Positions 44,001 to 53,504 of a stretch of 64,000 nucleotides of DNA are shown piece after piece (the first letter of the stretch is position 1; each line of letters begins with the position of its first letter). The translations under genes and the position numbers were made by a program. Source of the DNA: Incurvaria masculella (Eukaryota; Arthropoda; Insecta; Lepidoptera; Incurvariidae); NCBI GenBank assembly GCA_946894095.1, contig OX335663.1:744001-808000 (forward strand), read 5' to 3'. Below the pieces are notes generated by a model. That model was given only the letters and a program-made list of their open reading frames with translations. It had not been told where the DNA came from and did not search any database.

Positions 44001-47000
44001 AGCAATTAGTATGTCAAGGTCCATGGCGCGCATCGGGCATAAGTATCGCACGTGAGTGAATTTAAGTGAAGCGAGTGCTGATCGGGCGAAAAAGGCATGC
44101 ATGCTTGTGTACATACCTACATTACAGCCGCGCCGACCAAATCCATAGCCCGGCGCGGGCGTACGTCAGCGTGGGAAGGAGGCAAAACTATTCGGGTAGG
44201 TAAAATAGACTCTGCCGCCGAGCGCCGCCTCCGCGCCGCCGGCCGGCGCGGTAGCGGTGCAGCGGTGACGCGCCGTTTTAGCGAAGTTCGTGCGCATTTA
44301 ATAATTTGATTATTTAATTATTTCTTCGAAACCATCACCGATAGGTACATAGTTTCTTCGCAAAAGTTGTTCACAATACTGGGCAGAACGTACTGTTTAA
44401 ATTTCTAAAAATTCAAATTGAAAAAAAAAATTACATGCCTACATTCTTAGCAAAAGTTGTTCTATATCAGATACTGAATCAACCCTATAAGGCTTGTAGA
44501 TTATTTTAAACTCACCTTATATAATAATAATAATAATAATATTATTTTGTTAGTTAGTTTGTTCGTTTGCTTGTTTGTTTATTTTTTCGGAATTATCACC
44601 ATGCAGCCATAGAAACATTTAATTATAAATAGTAGTAGTTAACCTTTTTTTTTTATAAAAAGGGGGGGGGGAGGGTCAGACTAGGTGTGACGTATATTTC
44701 AAGGGGGGGCAACTGACTTGTGACAAAACGTGACAAGAGGGGACGGGGGTTAAAAATGGGAGAAATTAGCTTGACGTATTAAATGGACGATGCCCTAGCA
44801 TTGTTGCATCATTTATTTATTTTTTATTTTAGATGTGCAGCCTTTGCTGATACGTCTCAATCTTGTTCATTTCTCGCTGATTACAATTAGTAAGTTTTTT
44901 TTGTGTTTAATTTTTGGGAGCTCTTTTTTTTCCAGTTTAAACTCAGCCAATGAACATCGATCCCGGTACGAGGATCCCTCTCGGAAGCCCGCACGCTGCG
45001 CGCGCTGCTGGCGAGGTGTACTCACGAGTGCGGCGCACTGCGCCTCGGCCTCGCACGGCGCGTCCACCACGGGCACGCCCATCAGGCGCAGCAGCTGCTT
45101 CGCCTCCTCGCAGTGCTGCTTGGTCACCTTCACGAGGCGCCGGTTGTACTTGTCGATGGACGCCGCATCGCCTGGAGCCAACGGACACGATCGGCTATTT
45201 ATGCTTTGTCAGAACGTGCAACAGAAGAAAACGGTTTCTTTGCAACAGAGTTGTGCACTCCTGGAATCAACTACCACAGGAAGGAAACAGTTAATGGGTT
45301 CAAAAAAATTAGCATACATATTTTTTTTCGAAAAACAGCTAAAAAACCGGCCAAGTGCGAGTCGGACTCGCACACGAAGGGTTCCGTACCATCGTAAAAA
45401 AAAACAAAAAAAACACGTTTTTTGTATGGGAGCCCCCTTTAATTTTAATTATTTTTTAATCTTACCTATTTGTTGTTGTAGTGGCAAAATAAATACACAC
45501 TCTGTGAAAATTTCAGCTGTCTACCTGTTACGGACAGACGGACGGACGGACGGACGGACGGACGGACGGACGGACGGACGGACGGACGGACGGACGGACG
45601 GACGGACGGACGGACGGACAGCAGAGGCTTAGTAATAGGGTTCCGTTTTCACCCTTTGGGTACGGAACCCTAAAAAAGATTGAAAAATGTTATGGTTGTT
45701 GTTACTTTTCACGCAGCGGGAGGAGACAATCAATCATACAAGGAGAATGTCTCCTCCCGCCGCGTGAAAAGCTGTAACATTTTTCAAACATTAACGACCG
45801 CGGTAATCTCAAAAGTATCATAGCCAAAAACATATTAATATGAAATACGTTTTTTATTAAACCATTGAAAAAAGAGACATACAGTGCACTAAATTGGCTA
45901 AGAAATATACTGTACACTTACATACAGTACCTTACCTTACCTTAAAAAAACAAAAAAAAAAAAGGGCTCCCCCAGTTACCAACTCAGATGTACACGCATC
46001 AGCTTTAAGCTGCTAGTGTATCGAGACAATAATAATAATAATAACCTTACACACGGTACACTTAAATGATAAAAAAATACCAAACAAAGGTTGACTGGAA
46101 GAAATCACTCCTAGTGATTCCAATTGGCAATTTGTGCAATTTTGTTGTGGTTTAGAATTGTTCTTATAATTGTATTTATTTTCTCTTGCACAATAAAGAA
46201 TTTATTTATTCATTAATTCAAACATTAGCCCACTTTTATTATTCTTGTGTATTTTTAGCTGGAGTAAAGTTTTTTTTTAATTTTTTTTCTATGCGACCTG
46301 ACATGGATGGCTAATACCACACAACTACCGTTATGATATTAACCCAATACACCACATTCCCGAAGGAATTAGGTGCCATGCCAGGACCTTCCCTTTATGA
46401 GCACGGCTACATTGAACTGGATGGAAAACACGGACCATTTTTCATTGCCGTTTCGACCATCTTTTCATCCAATGCGATGGTACCAACCCGGGCGGGCTTA
46501 AACCCTACCACCTAGTAGGGGAAGGGGACCTACAGTTTTACATGGATTCCGAACCATGGAGCAGCTCGTATTCGTGACGAAATGCACTTATCGAACTCTG
46601 AAAGAGAAAGACAGTTGCAACAGGTGCAAGTTGGTATTCAACCCGGGCCTCTGGTACGCTAGGCCAGTCCCCGCGCCACTAGGCTACGAGCCGCTCAAAA
46701 CAACCGGGACACTGATGCAAACCTGCGGGGATGCCGGGATAGGGTTCTATACAATAGGGACCTGCCCTGTGGATTATCGCTTACAAGTACCCGAAGACAT
46801 GTGTCAAGTATGGTCTAATGGGGATATGTTCGGTGAAAAGTTGAGTTGAACACCTTAATTTTCTATACTCCTGGTATAGAGTAAGAGCATTACAAGGCCA
46901 CACATTTTTCAGATACAAGGGAAGTTGTAGACAAAAAAAAACATAGAAACGTCTGAGAATGCCTCCTCCCGCCGTGTGAAAATCCGTAAGTTCGTAAAAT

Positions 47001-50000
47001 CAGTAAGTTCGTAAAATCCGTAAGTTCGTAAAATCCGTAAGTTCTTAAAATCCGTAACCACCGTGGGAATCTAAAAAGTAGTGTAATTAATTTGTAATTC
47101 GTAAAATAGTTTTGGCTCAGCAAAAATCTGTATGGGTATAATCCCCCCAGTTGCTCGTCTTCAGCCACCACATGGTTGCCTTATGTTACAATACATTTTT
47201 ATAATTTTCAACTTCATATAGCATAATCAGCATACATATTATACCGAAAGAAATAAAAAACTGTACCGTAGTAGTGTTGTAGTATGTTCCCTTAGGTGGC
47301 TAAAACTCCTACCGGCTTCCGTGGCCTTCTGAAGCTCCTTCTCCGCTTCCTGCCTCCGCTCCGCCCTCTTCTCGAGCTCCCCGGACTTGAGGTCCGGCGG
47401 CGATCCGTCGAACACGTACACCGGCTTGATCCCGTTCTCCACGAGCCGTATCGTCCGGTAGAACGTGCCCATGAGGTGCGACGTCGTTTCGCCGTCGACC
47501 GACGTCAACTGGGCGCCTGCGCACGGTAAGATCGAGTATGAGAATATAGGGAAAACTGTTATCGACTTGTTTTTTTGCGAAATTGCAGAAGAAAAGGTGA
47601 TACAGGTTTTTGTTAAGGTTACAGTGGCCTGTTAGAGCTCTGGTAATTACTCTGAGTCGATTTTGGCTTAGGTTGATTAGCTCGAATGCTCTTTTCTGGG
47701 AAAATTCCATTGTAGGGGCCTTGGCGTGCTTTAAGGATGTTCCGACCCATACAATGTTTTTTTTACACAGAACGCAAAAAGTATTGCACTTTAAGGCACG
47801 AATTCGTCAAAAATATTAAATATAGCCATAGTAGTTGCAGCGAAAACATATTCACAATTTCAGGTTGAATGGTTTCGTTGTAATTGCCGATTAGAAGTTT
47901 TACACCGTTAGATGGCGCTGTTAAATAAAAATCGTATTTAAATAAATTGTAACAAAACCAATAATCCTGAAATTGTGGAATTTTTTTCGCTGCAAGTAAT
48001 ATGACTATATTAAACTTTTATTATTAATTCGTGGCTTAAAGTGGAATACTTTTTGCGTTATGTGTGCAAACAACTTTATATGGGTCGGAACAGCCTTTAT
48101 CCTGGCTTGCTTTTCCAAAGCATGTACGGCATGTAAAGCCCATGCAAAGGTAAAAATAATCACTTCCAATTGTACCACTCTTTGTATTTAATATTCATGC
48201 CTAGAACATCTCCGCTTGTCCTCGAAGAATTTTGGAAATCCTACAACGCTTTCAGAATATTGCATTCCGCACAATCACAAACGCCCCATGGTTCGTGAAA
48301 ACATCAGAAACGCACAAATACCTGCAAATGCCCACAATAAAAGAGGAAATAAATCGCTACTCTAAACGACTAATGGCTCATGTCAACAAGCTGGCTGTAG
48401 CTCTTACCGATACTACAGATAATGTCTGAAGATTGAAGCGGCATGTTATTGCTAACCTAGACAAGAGTGTGGGGATCTTATCGAAACATATAAAATACTG
48501 CATGATTCCTATGATGTCAATAACTTAAAAACAATGTACACATTTAACACTAACGAAAGGCTACGCGGTCACTCGCTAAAGATAAATCGCACCCAAGCAT
48601 CAACAAATCCTCGAAAACATTTCCTAACAACCGAGTTGTGGATAATTGGAACGGCCTACCTGAGGAAATAATAAGTGCATCGTCAGTAAATGTTTTCAAA
48701 AACAAACTGGATCTTTACTTAAAATAAAAAAAAAAAAATAATTCATAGACAAGACAATAAATAAAAAGGTGCAAGTGCTTAAAAACAAAAGTGCAAGTGC
48801 ATAAGAAGAAGTGCACGCATCAGCATGATGCTGCTAGTGCATTACAATATAATAATAATAATAAGATGCCTATACTTACAGACCACTCAAGAGATAGCCA
48901 TCCAAAGGGAGCCACTATCTCATTCTAGTCTTCAAAGCACTCAAAAAACCGGCCAAGTGCGAGTCGGACTCGCACACGAAGGGTTCCGTACCATCGTAAA
49001 AGATTTAATAAAAAAAATCATGTTTTTTGTATATAATTCTAATGATTTTTTAATGTTACCTATTTGTTGTTATAGCGGCAAAATAAATACACACTCTGTG
49101 AAAATTTCAGCTTCTATGTGTTACGGTTACTGAGATGCAGCCCTGTGACAGACGGACGGACGGACGGACAGCGGAGGCTTAGTAATAGGGTTCCGTTGGC
49201 ACCCTTTGTGTACGGAACTCTAAAAACCTGCTTATAGTATGCACTGATTACACATGGCTAAAAAATAACAAAAAAAAATTTTTTGAAAAGAGTTGTAGGA
49301 AGACTCACCTTCACTCCTCACAGCAATTAAGAACTGGTACAGGCTCATAGAGGCATCGATAGCTATCTTGCGACCTGGAAAGTAATAACGTAAATATAGT
49401 ATCTGTGCTATACTCTAATACGGTAAAATATTTAGAGATCAGATGCAGGCGCTGCCTACATTAGCGTTGGACTGACAAAGAAACAGGGGACTGGGGAAGA
49501 AGACTCAAAGTTTAATGTAGATGTCGCATGTATTGTATTGTATTGTATTGTTTTAATGCATTCATAGGTAGGTAACCTACACCTGAACATGTCAAGAATC
49601 GTTATGTTATGATATCGTTACGTATATAAGAACTGGCAAACATACTTTGCCCGTCACAAAATAAGTTTAAAACTTCATTCAAATTGAAGTAGTTAATTAA
49701 TAAATAAATATCAATAGCCAAAACTGTCATTTCTGCCCAGTTTGAGTTACGAGTTTTTAGATGAAAGATGTACTCCATGATGCAGTTGGAATAAGGTTTA
49801 GAGGAAAAGAATAGCTTTCGTTTGTCTTTAAACAAATTTAAATGTCATTGACCAGCACAAAGTATGAAACGGTTGTGTTTTTGTGATATTTTCTTTCCCA
49901 CGAGTTTAACTTTCCCTTGATTATCATAATCAAGACAATTTATTTTCGGTATAACATGGAAAAAATGTAGTCATTTCAATTATATAGATAAAGTAAATAA

Positions 50001-52396
50001 AATTTTCAAATCTGTTCTGTTTTATTTTGCATGGTATCTGACAGCTTTGACTGATCTTGTAGGTGAGCTCGCTTGGACGCCACCTGTCGTGATATATGCA
50101 GTTTTCTTTCCCATTGGCCGCATAGGCCACGGCCTAGGTGCGTCAGACCTTTAGGCCGCGACCTAGGGTGGCAGATTTTCAGTTTGCTTTCACAAAGTCA
50201 AGTGGCCTATGTATACATGGCATTTTTGTTTTTGTTTTTTGTTAAATTTTGTTAATTTTCGTTAATTTTGGTTAATTTTTGTTAATTTTTAGGGTTCCGT
50301 ACACAAAGGGTGCCAACGGGACCCTATTACTAAGCCTCCGCTGTCCGTCCGTCCGTCCGTCTGTCACAGGGCTGTATCTCAGTAACCGTAACAGACAGAC
50401 AGCTGAAATTTTCACAGAATGTTTATTTATTTTGCTGCTGTAACAACAAATAGGTAAGATTAAAAATAATTAAAATTGAAGGGGGGGCCCCATACATAAA
50501 ATATGATTTTTTTTTATTAAATCTTTTACGATGGTACGGAACCCTTCGTGTGCGAGTCCGACTCGCACTTGGCCAGTTTTTTTTATTTTCTTTAATTTAT
50601 AAAATATTTTCTTTTTGCAACAATCTATACTATTTTTTGTTTTACATAGAGAAATCTATAATTGGTTTTATTTTTAGTTTTATTTGTATGTACAACATTT
50701 ACTTTTATGCTGTTGATTTCTTCAAAAAAACAAAAATAGAAAATAAAAAAAAGTCTAACGCGGGTCTATATACAAAAACATGCTTTTGAGTGCGAAGAGA
50801 TGTAAGCTGCTCATGGCTCAGGGGCGAGTGTACTTGCCTTCCATCCCAGAGGTCTGGGTCAAATGCCCGCCCCGTTCATGCACCACTTTCTTTCTCTTTC
50901 TGAATTCGATAAGTGCATTTCTTTACAAATGCGAGCTGTTCCATGGTTCCAAATGCATGTAAAACTGTAGGTCCCTCGGTGGTAGCGTTCCCACCAGGTT
51001 GGGGATCTCATTAGATGACAAGATAGTTGCAACGGCAATGAAAATTTGTCTATGTTTTCTATCCAGTTCAATGTAGCCGTGCTCATAACGATAAGGTCCT
51101 GGCAATGCACCTAATTACTTCGGGAATGCGGTGTGTTGGGCTAAGATCATGACGGTGTGTTTGGTATTAGCCAGTCAAATCCTAATATTAAAATAAAATC
51201 CACTGATATCTCATCATTTTTTTGCCACCTGACATAGATGGCTAATACCACACAACTACCGTTATGATATTAGCCCAATACACCACATTCCCGAAGGAAT
51301 TAGGTGCCATGCCAGGACCTTCCCTTTTGTTTAGCACGGCAACCTTGTGCTGAATCCGAATATGGCATGTAATATTTATCTTAACAATATACACTCTGAT
51401 CTGAGTGGTCAGTCTAAGTTCTCACCTATATTTGCGTTTACGGCAAACCGATCGACTGGCGTTTTCCGTTAACTCCATACAAGTTTTTACTAGATATTCT
51501 GTGGTTTTACTTCTTCAAGCTGTCAAAGTCAAACGCAGACTTCCGATTTGTATGAAAACGCGGAGTGGACGTAAATACCCATACATTTAAAAAACGCCAG
51601 TCGATTGGTTTGCCATAACGCCAATATAGGTGACAACGAGCATGCGCGCAGTGGGCGTTAGCGAACTAACATTTGCGAGTCCGAGTTTGATTTGACAGCT
51701 CACTCACCGTCGTCGTAAATACGTCGTCGTTTCCGTTTACGCCCACTCCGCGCTTTTATACAAATCGGAAGTCCGAGTTTGATTTGACAGCTCACTCACC
51801 GTCGTCGTAAATACGTCGTCGTTTCCCTTTACGCCCACTCCGCGCTTTTATACAAATCGGAAGTCCGAGTTTGACTTTGACAGCTTAAATAAGTAAAACC
51901 ACAGAATATCTAGTAAACATTTGTATGGGGTTTGACGTTTTTACGTAACTTCGAAGTTCCGTAAACGGCAATTTAGGTGACAACTGGGACTAGCAGCTTG
52001 GAATGGGATAGGGGTGCATAGGTGTGTAGGTGTGGTTATATCCATCAATGTTCAGCTACCCAAAATTAGCACAGTGGCGATGATAATATTTTAACGCATA
52101 GGAACTGCAAATATTCATGAAGTGGAGCGAAATATGTCTTGTTATTTCATCCCAGAAGAAACGGCTTTGTGCGCGGCATCCGCTGAGCCGGAGGCGGTCT
52201 ATCGCTTTCCATTTATGCCTTAAATAAAAGAGCTCTACAGTAATATTAAAAGAAAGTAATCGGATATTAGTTTTTAACATGACATGACCATTATAACCTA
52301 TGAAAGTGACATACCGAAGTAGTTTTTGATCTGGCATTCCTTCACTGCTTGTGGAGCGACGTCCGCGATCAATTTGGAAAGGCCTAGAATACCCAT
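37921..52396 (-). CDS. Fen1: Flap endonuclease 1, eight coding exons, 381 residues
   Basis: Nuclear structure-specific nuclease that removes 5' flaps in Okazaki-fragment maturation and long-patch base excision repair. The coding exons in order are 52396-52315, 49374-49309, 47516-47313, 45171-45026, 42892-42725, 42112-41894, 39545-39396 and 38031-37921. They total 1,146 nt and every junction keeps phase. The metal ligands fall exactly at human numbering: D34 (AIDASMS), D86 (YVFDGSPP), E158 and E160 (PCEAEAQC), D179 and D181 (TEDMD), D233 (LLGCDY). The helix-hairpin-helix region reads [19 protein letters not shown]. The PCNA-binding box QGRLDGFF is at 337-344, followed by a Lys/Arg/Gly-rich tail. 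The start [15 protein letters not shown] is the conserved N-terminus, whose amine acts in substrate threading. Introns are full of repeats. Confidence 0.98.
38128..38427 (-). repeat. GGTTCCGTACC/GGAC repeat, minus copy
   Basis: Shares CCTATTACTAATCCTCCGCT, GTCCGTCC units, and the end GCACTTGGCCGG. Located 97 bp upstream of Fen1 exon 8. Confidence 0.85.
38530..38842 (+). mobile_element. SINE, eroded tRNA-type head
   Basis: Head remnant GCTCATAGCTCGGGGGTGC, body blocks AAGTGCATTTCGTCACAAAT and AATCCATATAAAACTGTAGG, and a tail ending in an A run. Confidence 0.65.
38855..39075 (-). mobile_element. SINE, 5S-headed, short copy
   Basis: Tail and body blocks lead into CACGGCCAGTCTCGATGGTC and GGTCACCCATCG, the reverse complement of the 5S-like head. 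Confidence 0.65.
39344..39393 (+). mobile_element. LINE 3' hairpin tail abutting the Fen1 exon 7 donor
   Basis: Hairpin ACACGCATCAGCTTGTAGCT...GCTAGTG followed by an AT-rich microsatellite that runs to the first bases of the intron. Confidence 0.7.
39396..39545 (-). CDS. Fen1: Fen1 exon 7
   Basis: Codes residues 296-345 with [20 protein letters not shown] and the PCNA box QGRLDGFF. The acceptor is GCTCTCAG and the donor ACG|GTATTA. Confidence 0.96.
39782..40260 (-). mobile_element. 0.48-kb TTAA MITE, copy B (empty-site copy)
   Basis: 479 bp, TTAA to TTAA, inverse of copy A at 36799 and lacking both nested insertions. Confidence 0.87.
40319..40432 (+). repeat. GGTTCCGTACC repeat, central fragment
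   Basis: Contains AAAGAAATCATGTTTCTCTT and TACTATTTGTTGTTAAACTG, as in the copy at 41.6 kb. Confidence 0.55.
40641..41190 (-). mobile_element. 550-bp TTAA MITE, copy 6
   Basis: Inverse orientation, exact 550 bp with both terminal repeats and TTAA, in Fen1 intron 6. Confidence 0.93.
41191..41492. other. Fen1 intron 6, unassigned stretch
   Basis: No repeat family or gene recognised. Confidence 0.4.
41493..41565 (+). repeat. GGTTCCGTACC repeat, 3' end only
   Basis: GGACGGACAGCAGAGGCTTA to GGGTACGGAACCCTAAAAAC, joined head to tail with the next copy. Confidence 0.75.
41566..41887 (+). repeat. GGTTCCGTACC/GGAC repeat, full-length
   Basis: Starts AAAACCGGCCAAATGCGCGT and ends GGGTACGGAACCCTAAAA, five bases before the Fen1 intron 6 splice donor. 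Confidence 0.88.
41894..42112 (-). CDS. Fen1: Fen1 exon 6
   Basis: Codes residues 223-295 ([20 protein letters not shown]), containing D233 and the helix-hairpin-helix DNA-binding motif. The donor is ATCGAG|GTTAGA. Confidence 0.97.
42113..42388. other. Fen1 intron 5, AT-rich part
   Basis: Contains an ATT microsatellite at about 42318-42338. Confidence 0.5.
42389..42505 (+). mobile_element. SINE tRNA-type head, 3' truncated
   Basis: GGCTCGTAGCTTAGTGACGC (A box region) and GGTCTGGGATCAATTCCG (B box region), followed by only 40 bp of body. Confidence 0.75.
42522..42680. repeat. Inverted repeat, about 60-bp arms
   Basis: Arms contain CCGTGAAGCAAGGACACATT and its reverse complement, separated by about 25 bp. 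A related single arm lies at 12620-12690 in Pgi intron 1. Confidence 0.7.
42725..42892 (-). CDS. Fen1: Fen1 exon 5
   Basis: Codes residues 167-222 ([20 protein letters not shown]), including D179 and D181. The donor is AAGGAG|GTAACC. Confidence 0.96.
43367..43450 (-). repeat. Fragment of the 53.0/60.2-kb repeat
   Basis: GTCGTATGCAACAGTTCATGACAAA is inverse to the sequence near 53310 and 60485. Confidence 0.5.
43574..43607 (+). mobile_element. LINE 3' hairpin, split from its tail by a foldback
   Basis: GCACACGCATCAGCTTGCAG and CTGCTAGTGTATAT. The ATA tail of the same LINE resumes at 44519-44545. Confidence 0.72.
43608..44518. mobile_element. Foldback element, 911 bp, arms of about 190 bp
   Basis: The ends AAGGTGAGTTTAAAATAATC and its exact inverse frame arms at 43608-43800 and 44325-44518. 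The centre (43870-44300) is unusually GC-rich and includes a CCGCCGCCGCCGCC tract. No convincing protein is encoded. Confidence 0.85.
45026..45171 (-). CDS. Fen1: Fen1 exon 4
   Basis: Codes residues about 118-166 ([32 protein letters not shown]), with E158 and E160. The acceptor is GGCTCCAG and the donor GCACTC|GTGAGT. Confidence 0.96.
45340..45677 (+). repeat. GGTTCCGTACC repeat with expanded GGAC tract
   Basis: Full-length copy. The GACG microsatellite (45532-45620) is about 88 bp, roughly 21 units, against 3-6 units in other copies. Confidence 0.9.
45700..45830. repeat. TCCTCCCGCCGCGTGAAAAG repeat, partly inverted
   Basis: TTTTCACGCAGCGGGAGGAG is followed within 60 bp by its inverse, then CGACCGCGGTAATCTCAAAA. 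Related pieces are at 15190-15260, 19495-19625 and 46955-47080. Confidence 0.55.
45990..46044 (+). mobile_element. LINE 3' hairpin with AAT tail
   Basis: ACACGCATCAGCTTTAAGCT, GCTAGTG, then (AAT)n. Confidence 0.7.
46085..46220 (+). mobile_element. LINE 3' UTR end, Jockey-like
   Basis: GGTTGACTGGAAGAAATCAC and GCACAATAAAGAATTTATTT match the 3' end of the LINE at 53.5-54.3 kb. Confidence 0.6.
46290..46698 (-). mobile_element. SINE, tRNA-headed, full-length
   Basis: Tail TGCGACCTGACATGGATGGC at left, B box GGTATTCAACCCG-like near 46632, and A box CTAGTGGCGCGGGG at right (as reverse complement). Confidence 0.9.
46985..47052 (+). repeat. 17-bp tandem repeat, four units
   Basis: The unit CGTAAGTTCGTAAAATC repeats with one or two changes. 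Confidence 0.85.
47313..47516 (-). CDS. Fen1: Fen1 exon 3
   Basis: Codes residues about 50-118 ([37 protein letters not shown]) with D86. The acceptor GTGCGCAG at 47517 is preferred over CGCCCAG eight bases later because only the former keeps phase with exon 2. Confidence 0.95.
47575..47715 (-). mobile_element. R1-like LINE C-terminal fragment
   Basis: The residues [20 protein letters not shown] resemble the R1-like LINE at 63.4-63.8 kb. Confidence 0.6.
47733..48098. mobile_element. Palindromic MITE, about 365 bp
   Basis: The ends AAGGATGTTCCGACCCATA and (inverted) AAAGGCTGTTCCGACCCATA extend into long inverse halves (CAAAAAGTATTGCACTTTAA versus AAAGTGGAATACTTTTTGCG). Confidence 0.75.
48200..48465 (+). 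mobile_element. Jockey-like LINE ORF2 C-terminal fragment
   Basis: The residues [20 protein letters not shown] and [17 protein letters not shown] fit the region after the reverse transcriptase of Jockey elements. Confidence 0.7.
48466..48865 (+). mobile_element. CR1-like LINE 3' end with hairpin tail
   Basis: The residues [25 protein letters not shown] and [20 protein letters not shown] end at a stop near 48726. A run of A, the hairpin GCACGCATCAGC...GCTGCTAGTGC (48811-48840) and an (AAT)n tail follow. This copy links the hairpin to its ORF. Confidence 0.75.
48942..49226 (+). repeat. GGTTCCGTACC/GGAC repeat, full-length
   Basis: Starts AAAACCGGCCAAGTGCGAGT and ends TGTGTACGGAACTCTAAAAA, 83 bp from Fen1 exon 2. 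Confidence 0.88.
49309..49374 (-). CDS. Fen1: Fen1 exon 2
   Basis: Codes residues about 28-49 ([20 protein letters not shown]) with D34. The acceptor is TTCCAG and the donor TGAAG|GTGAGT. Confidence 0.95.
49375..50287. other. Fen1 intron 1, part
   Basis: AT-rich. Contains a short ATTGT repeat (49528-49551) and a GGCC-rich patch near 50110-50170. No gene supported. Confidence 0.5.
50288..50582 (-). repeat. GGTTCCGTACC/GGAC repeat, full-length, minus
   Basis: AGGGTTCCGTACACAAAGGG to CGACTCGCACTTGGCCAG on the plus strand. Confidence 0.88.
50802..51180 (+). mobile_element. SINE, tRNA-type head, diverged
   Basis: Head AGCTGCTCATGGCTCAGGGG (50807), body blocks, and the tail GTGTTTGGTATTAGCCAGTC. 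Confidence 0.75.
51227..51350 (-). mobile_element. SINE tail fragment
   Basis: CACCTGACATAGATGGCTAA and GGTGCCATGCCAGGACCTTC. Confidence 0.7.
51418..51990. repeat. Composite repeat with a 92-bp tandem duplication
   Basis: GTCCGAGTTTGATTTGACAG recurs at 51679 and 51771, and a third partial unit starts at 51863, giving a 92-bp period. The outer parts are inverse relatives (TAGATATTCTGTGGTTTTAC and GTAAAACCACAGAATATCTA). It ends GGTGACAACTGGGACT. Confidence 0.75.
52315..52396 (-). CDS. Fen1: Fen1 exon 1, start codon
   Basis: Codes [20 protein letters not shown] and CQIKNYF. The donor is CTTCG|GTATGT. The glycine at position 2 is conserved in the family. Confidence 0.97.
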
Positions 52397-52412
52397 CGTG
52401 CGCTCAAGTAAA

Positions 52413-52458
52413 TTTCGCGTACAATGGTTTCGCTTGTTCAACACAACACCGCGAAAGC
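52413..52458 (-). promoter_or_regulatory. Candidate E2F-type sites in the Fen1 promoter
   Basis: TTTCGCG at 52413-52419 and CCGCGAAAGC at 52449-52458 lie 17-62 bp upstream of the Fen1 ATG, in opposite orientation. E2F control of replication genes is known in animals. That these sites are used is inference. Confidence 0.35.
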
Positions 52459-52679
52459 GACCAATTTCAAGAAATGGAGGGAAAACAAATCAATGGAAAT
52501 TAAATGACAGTGACAGTTCGCTGCCCTACTGTCACCATGGTCCAGTTTAAACTAGCAACGCTTACAGTGTGAACTGTCACAGTCGAATTCAGAGATAACC
52601 TGTCAAAACTTAGTACGAGATTGGCACCTTACTAACCATACAAAAACCGGTTTAAACCGGCTGTCAAAGTTTACCGACA

Positions 52680-52920
52680 GACGCCTCTCCAATTTTTCTT
52701 CAGTTCTCCCGGCCATCAGCGATACGGAACCACTGCTTTCCGCCCACGCACTTGATATCGTCGTTCCACCTGGCGGGTGGTCTTCCCACACTCCGTTTTT
52801 TTTTGTCCACGGCCACTAGTTTAGGACACGGTTACTCCAACGGTCGTTGTTTCTTCGGCTGACGTGACCAGCCCATTGCCATTTGAGCTTAGCCACCGTG
52901 CACACTGCGAACACACGCGT
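52680..52920 (-). mobile_element. RTE-like LINE ORF C-terminal remnant
   Basis: On the minus strand the residues LKWQWAGHVSRRNNDRWSNR are followed, after a stop and frame changes, by a GRPPARW-like stretch. This is the usual end of RTE-type polyproteins. Confidence 0.6.
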
Positions 52921-53034
52921 ACCTTTTACGGGAATCTATTCTTAATTTATTGATAGGGCTACTCTCAAAACATTATACTCTTTATTTTCTGTAGGTGGAA
53001 GCATTTACAGGGTATGTAACTATGTGATCATCTC

Positions 53035-53345
53035 ACTGTAGTAGTTTATGACAAAACTTATGGTATTAAACCCTAATGTACAAGTGTTTCACGGTGTTTT
53101 GTTGCTACTGGAGCAGTGCATCGCTTTAAGGTCCTTGCTTACGGTGACGATTGGTTCGGGTTATCTCTTTACCTAAAATATGGTCGAGAGAGGTAATGGC
53201 TGTGCTCGGCGTGATGCTCGTGAACGGGTGCTGTTTGTGGGGACTGGCCTGCTCCAATTGGCAACATATTATATGGTGGGGATAGTCTTTGCAAATAAAA
53301 TGATATTTGTCATGAACTGTTGCATACGGCATTAATTGTAAAATT
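53035..53345 (+). repeat. 310-bp repeat, copy 1
   Basis: Shares GTGATGCTCGTGAACGGGTG, CTGTTTGTGGGGACTGGCCT and GTCATGAACTGTTGCATACG with 60225-60545. Family not recognised. Confidence 0.7.
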
Positions 53346-53504
53346 GTGTGAATTCATGTCAATCTAGTGTTTTGCATATGTTTTTGTTAAAATAATTGAC
53401 AAATACTTTTTTAACGTAAAAAAAAACAGCGGAGTTTCTTTCCAGTTCTTCTTCGCTGTGTTTTGTTTTGCTGAACTGGCCAATGTTAAAATATGACAAA
53501 TCTG

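Noticed and set aside
44835..45632. 265-codon open frame on the plus strand
   Set aside because: It runs antisense through Fen1 exon 4 and then translates the GGAC microsatellite (repeating TDGR). It is a shadow, not a gene.
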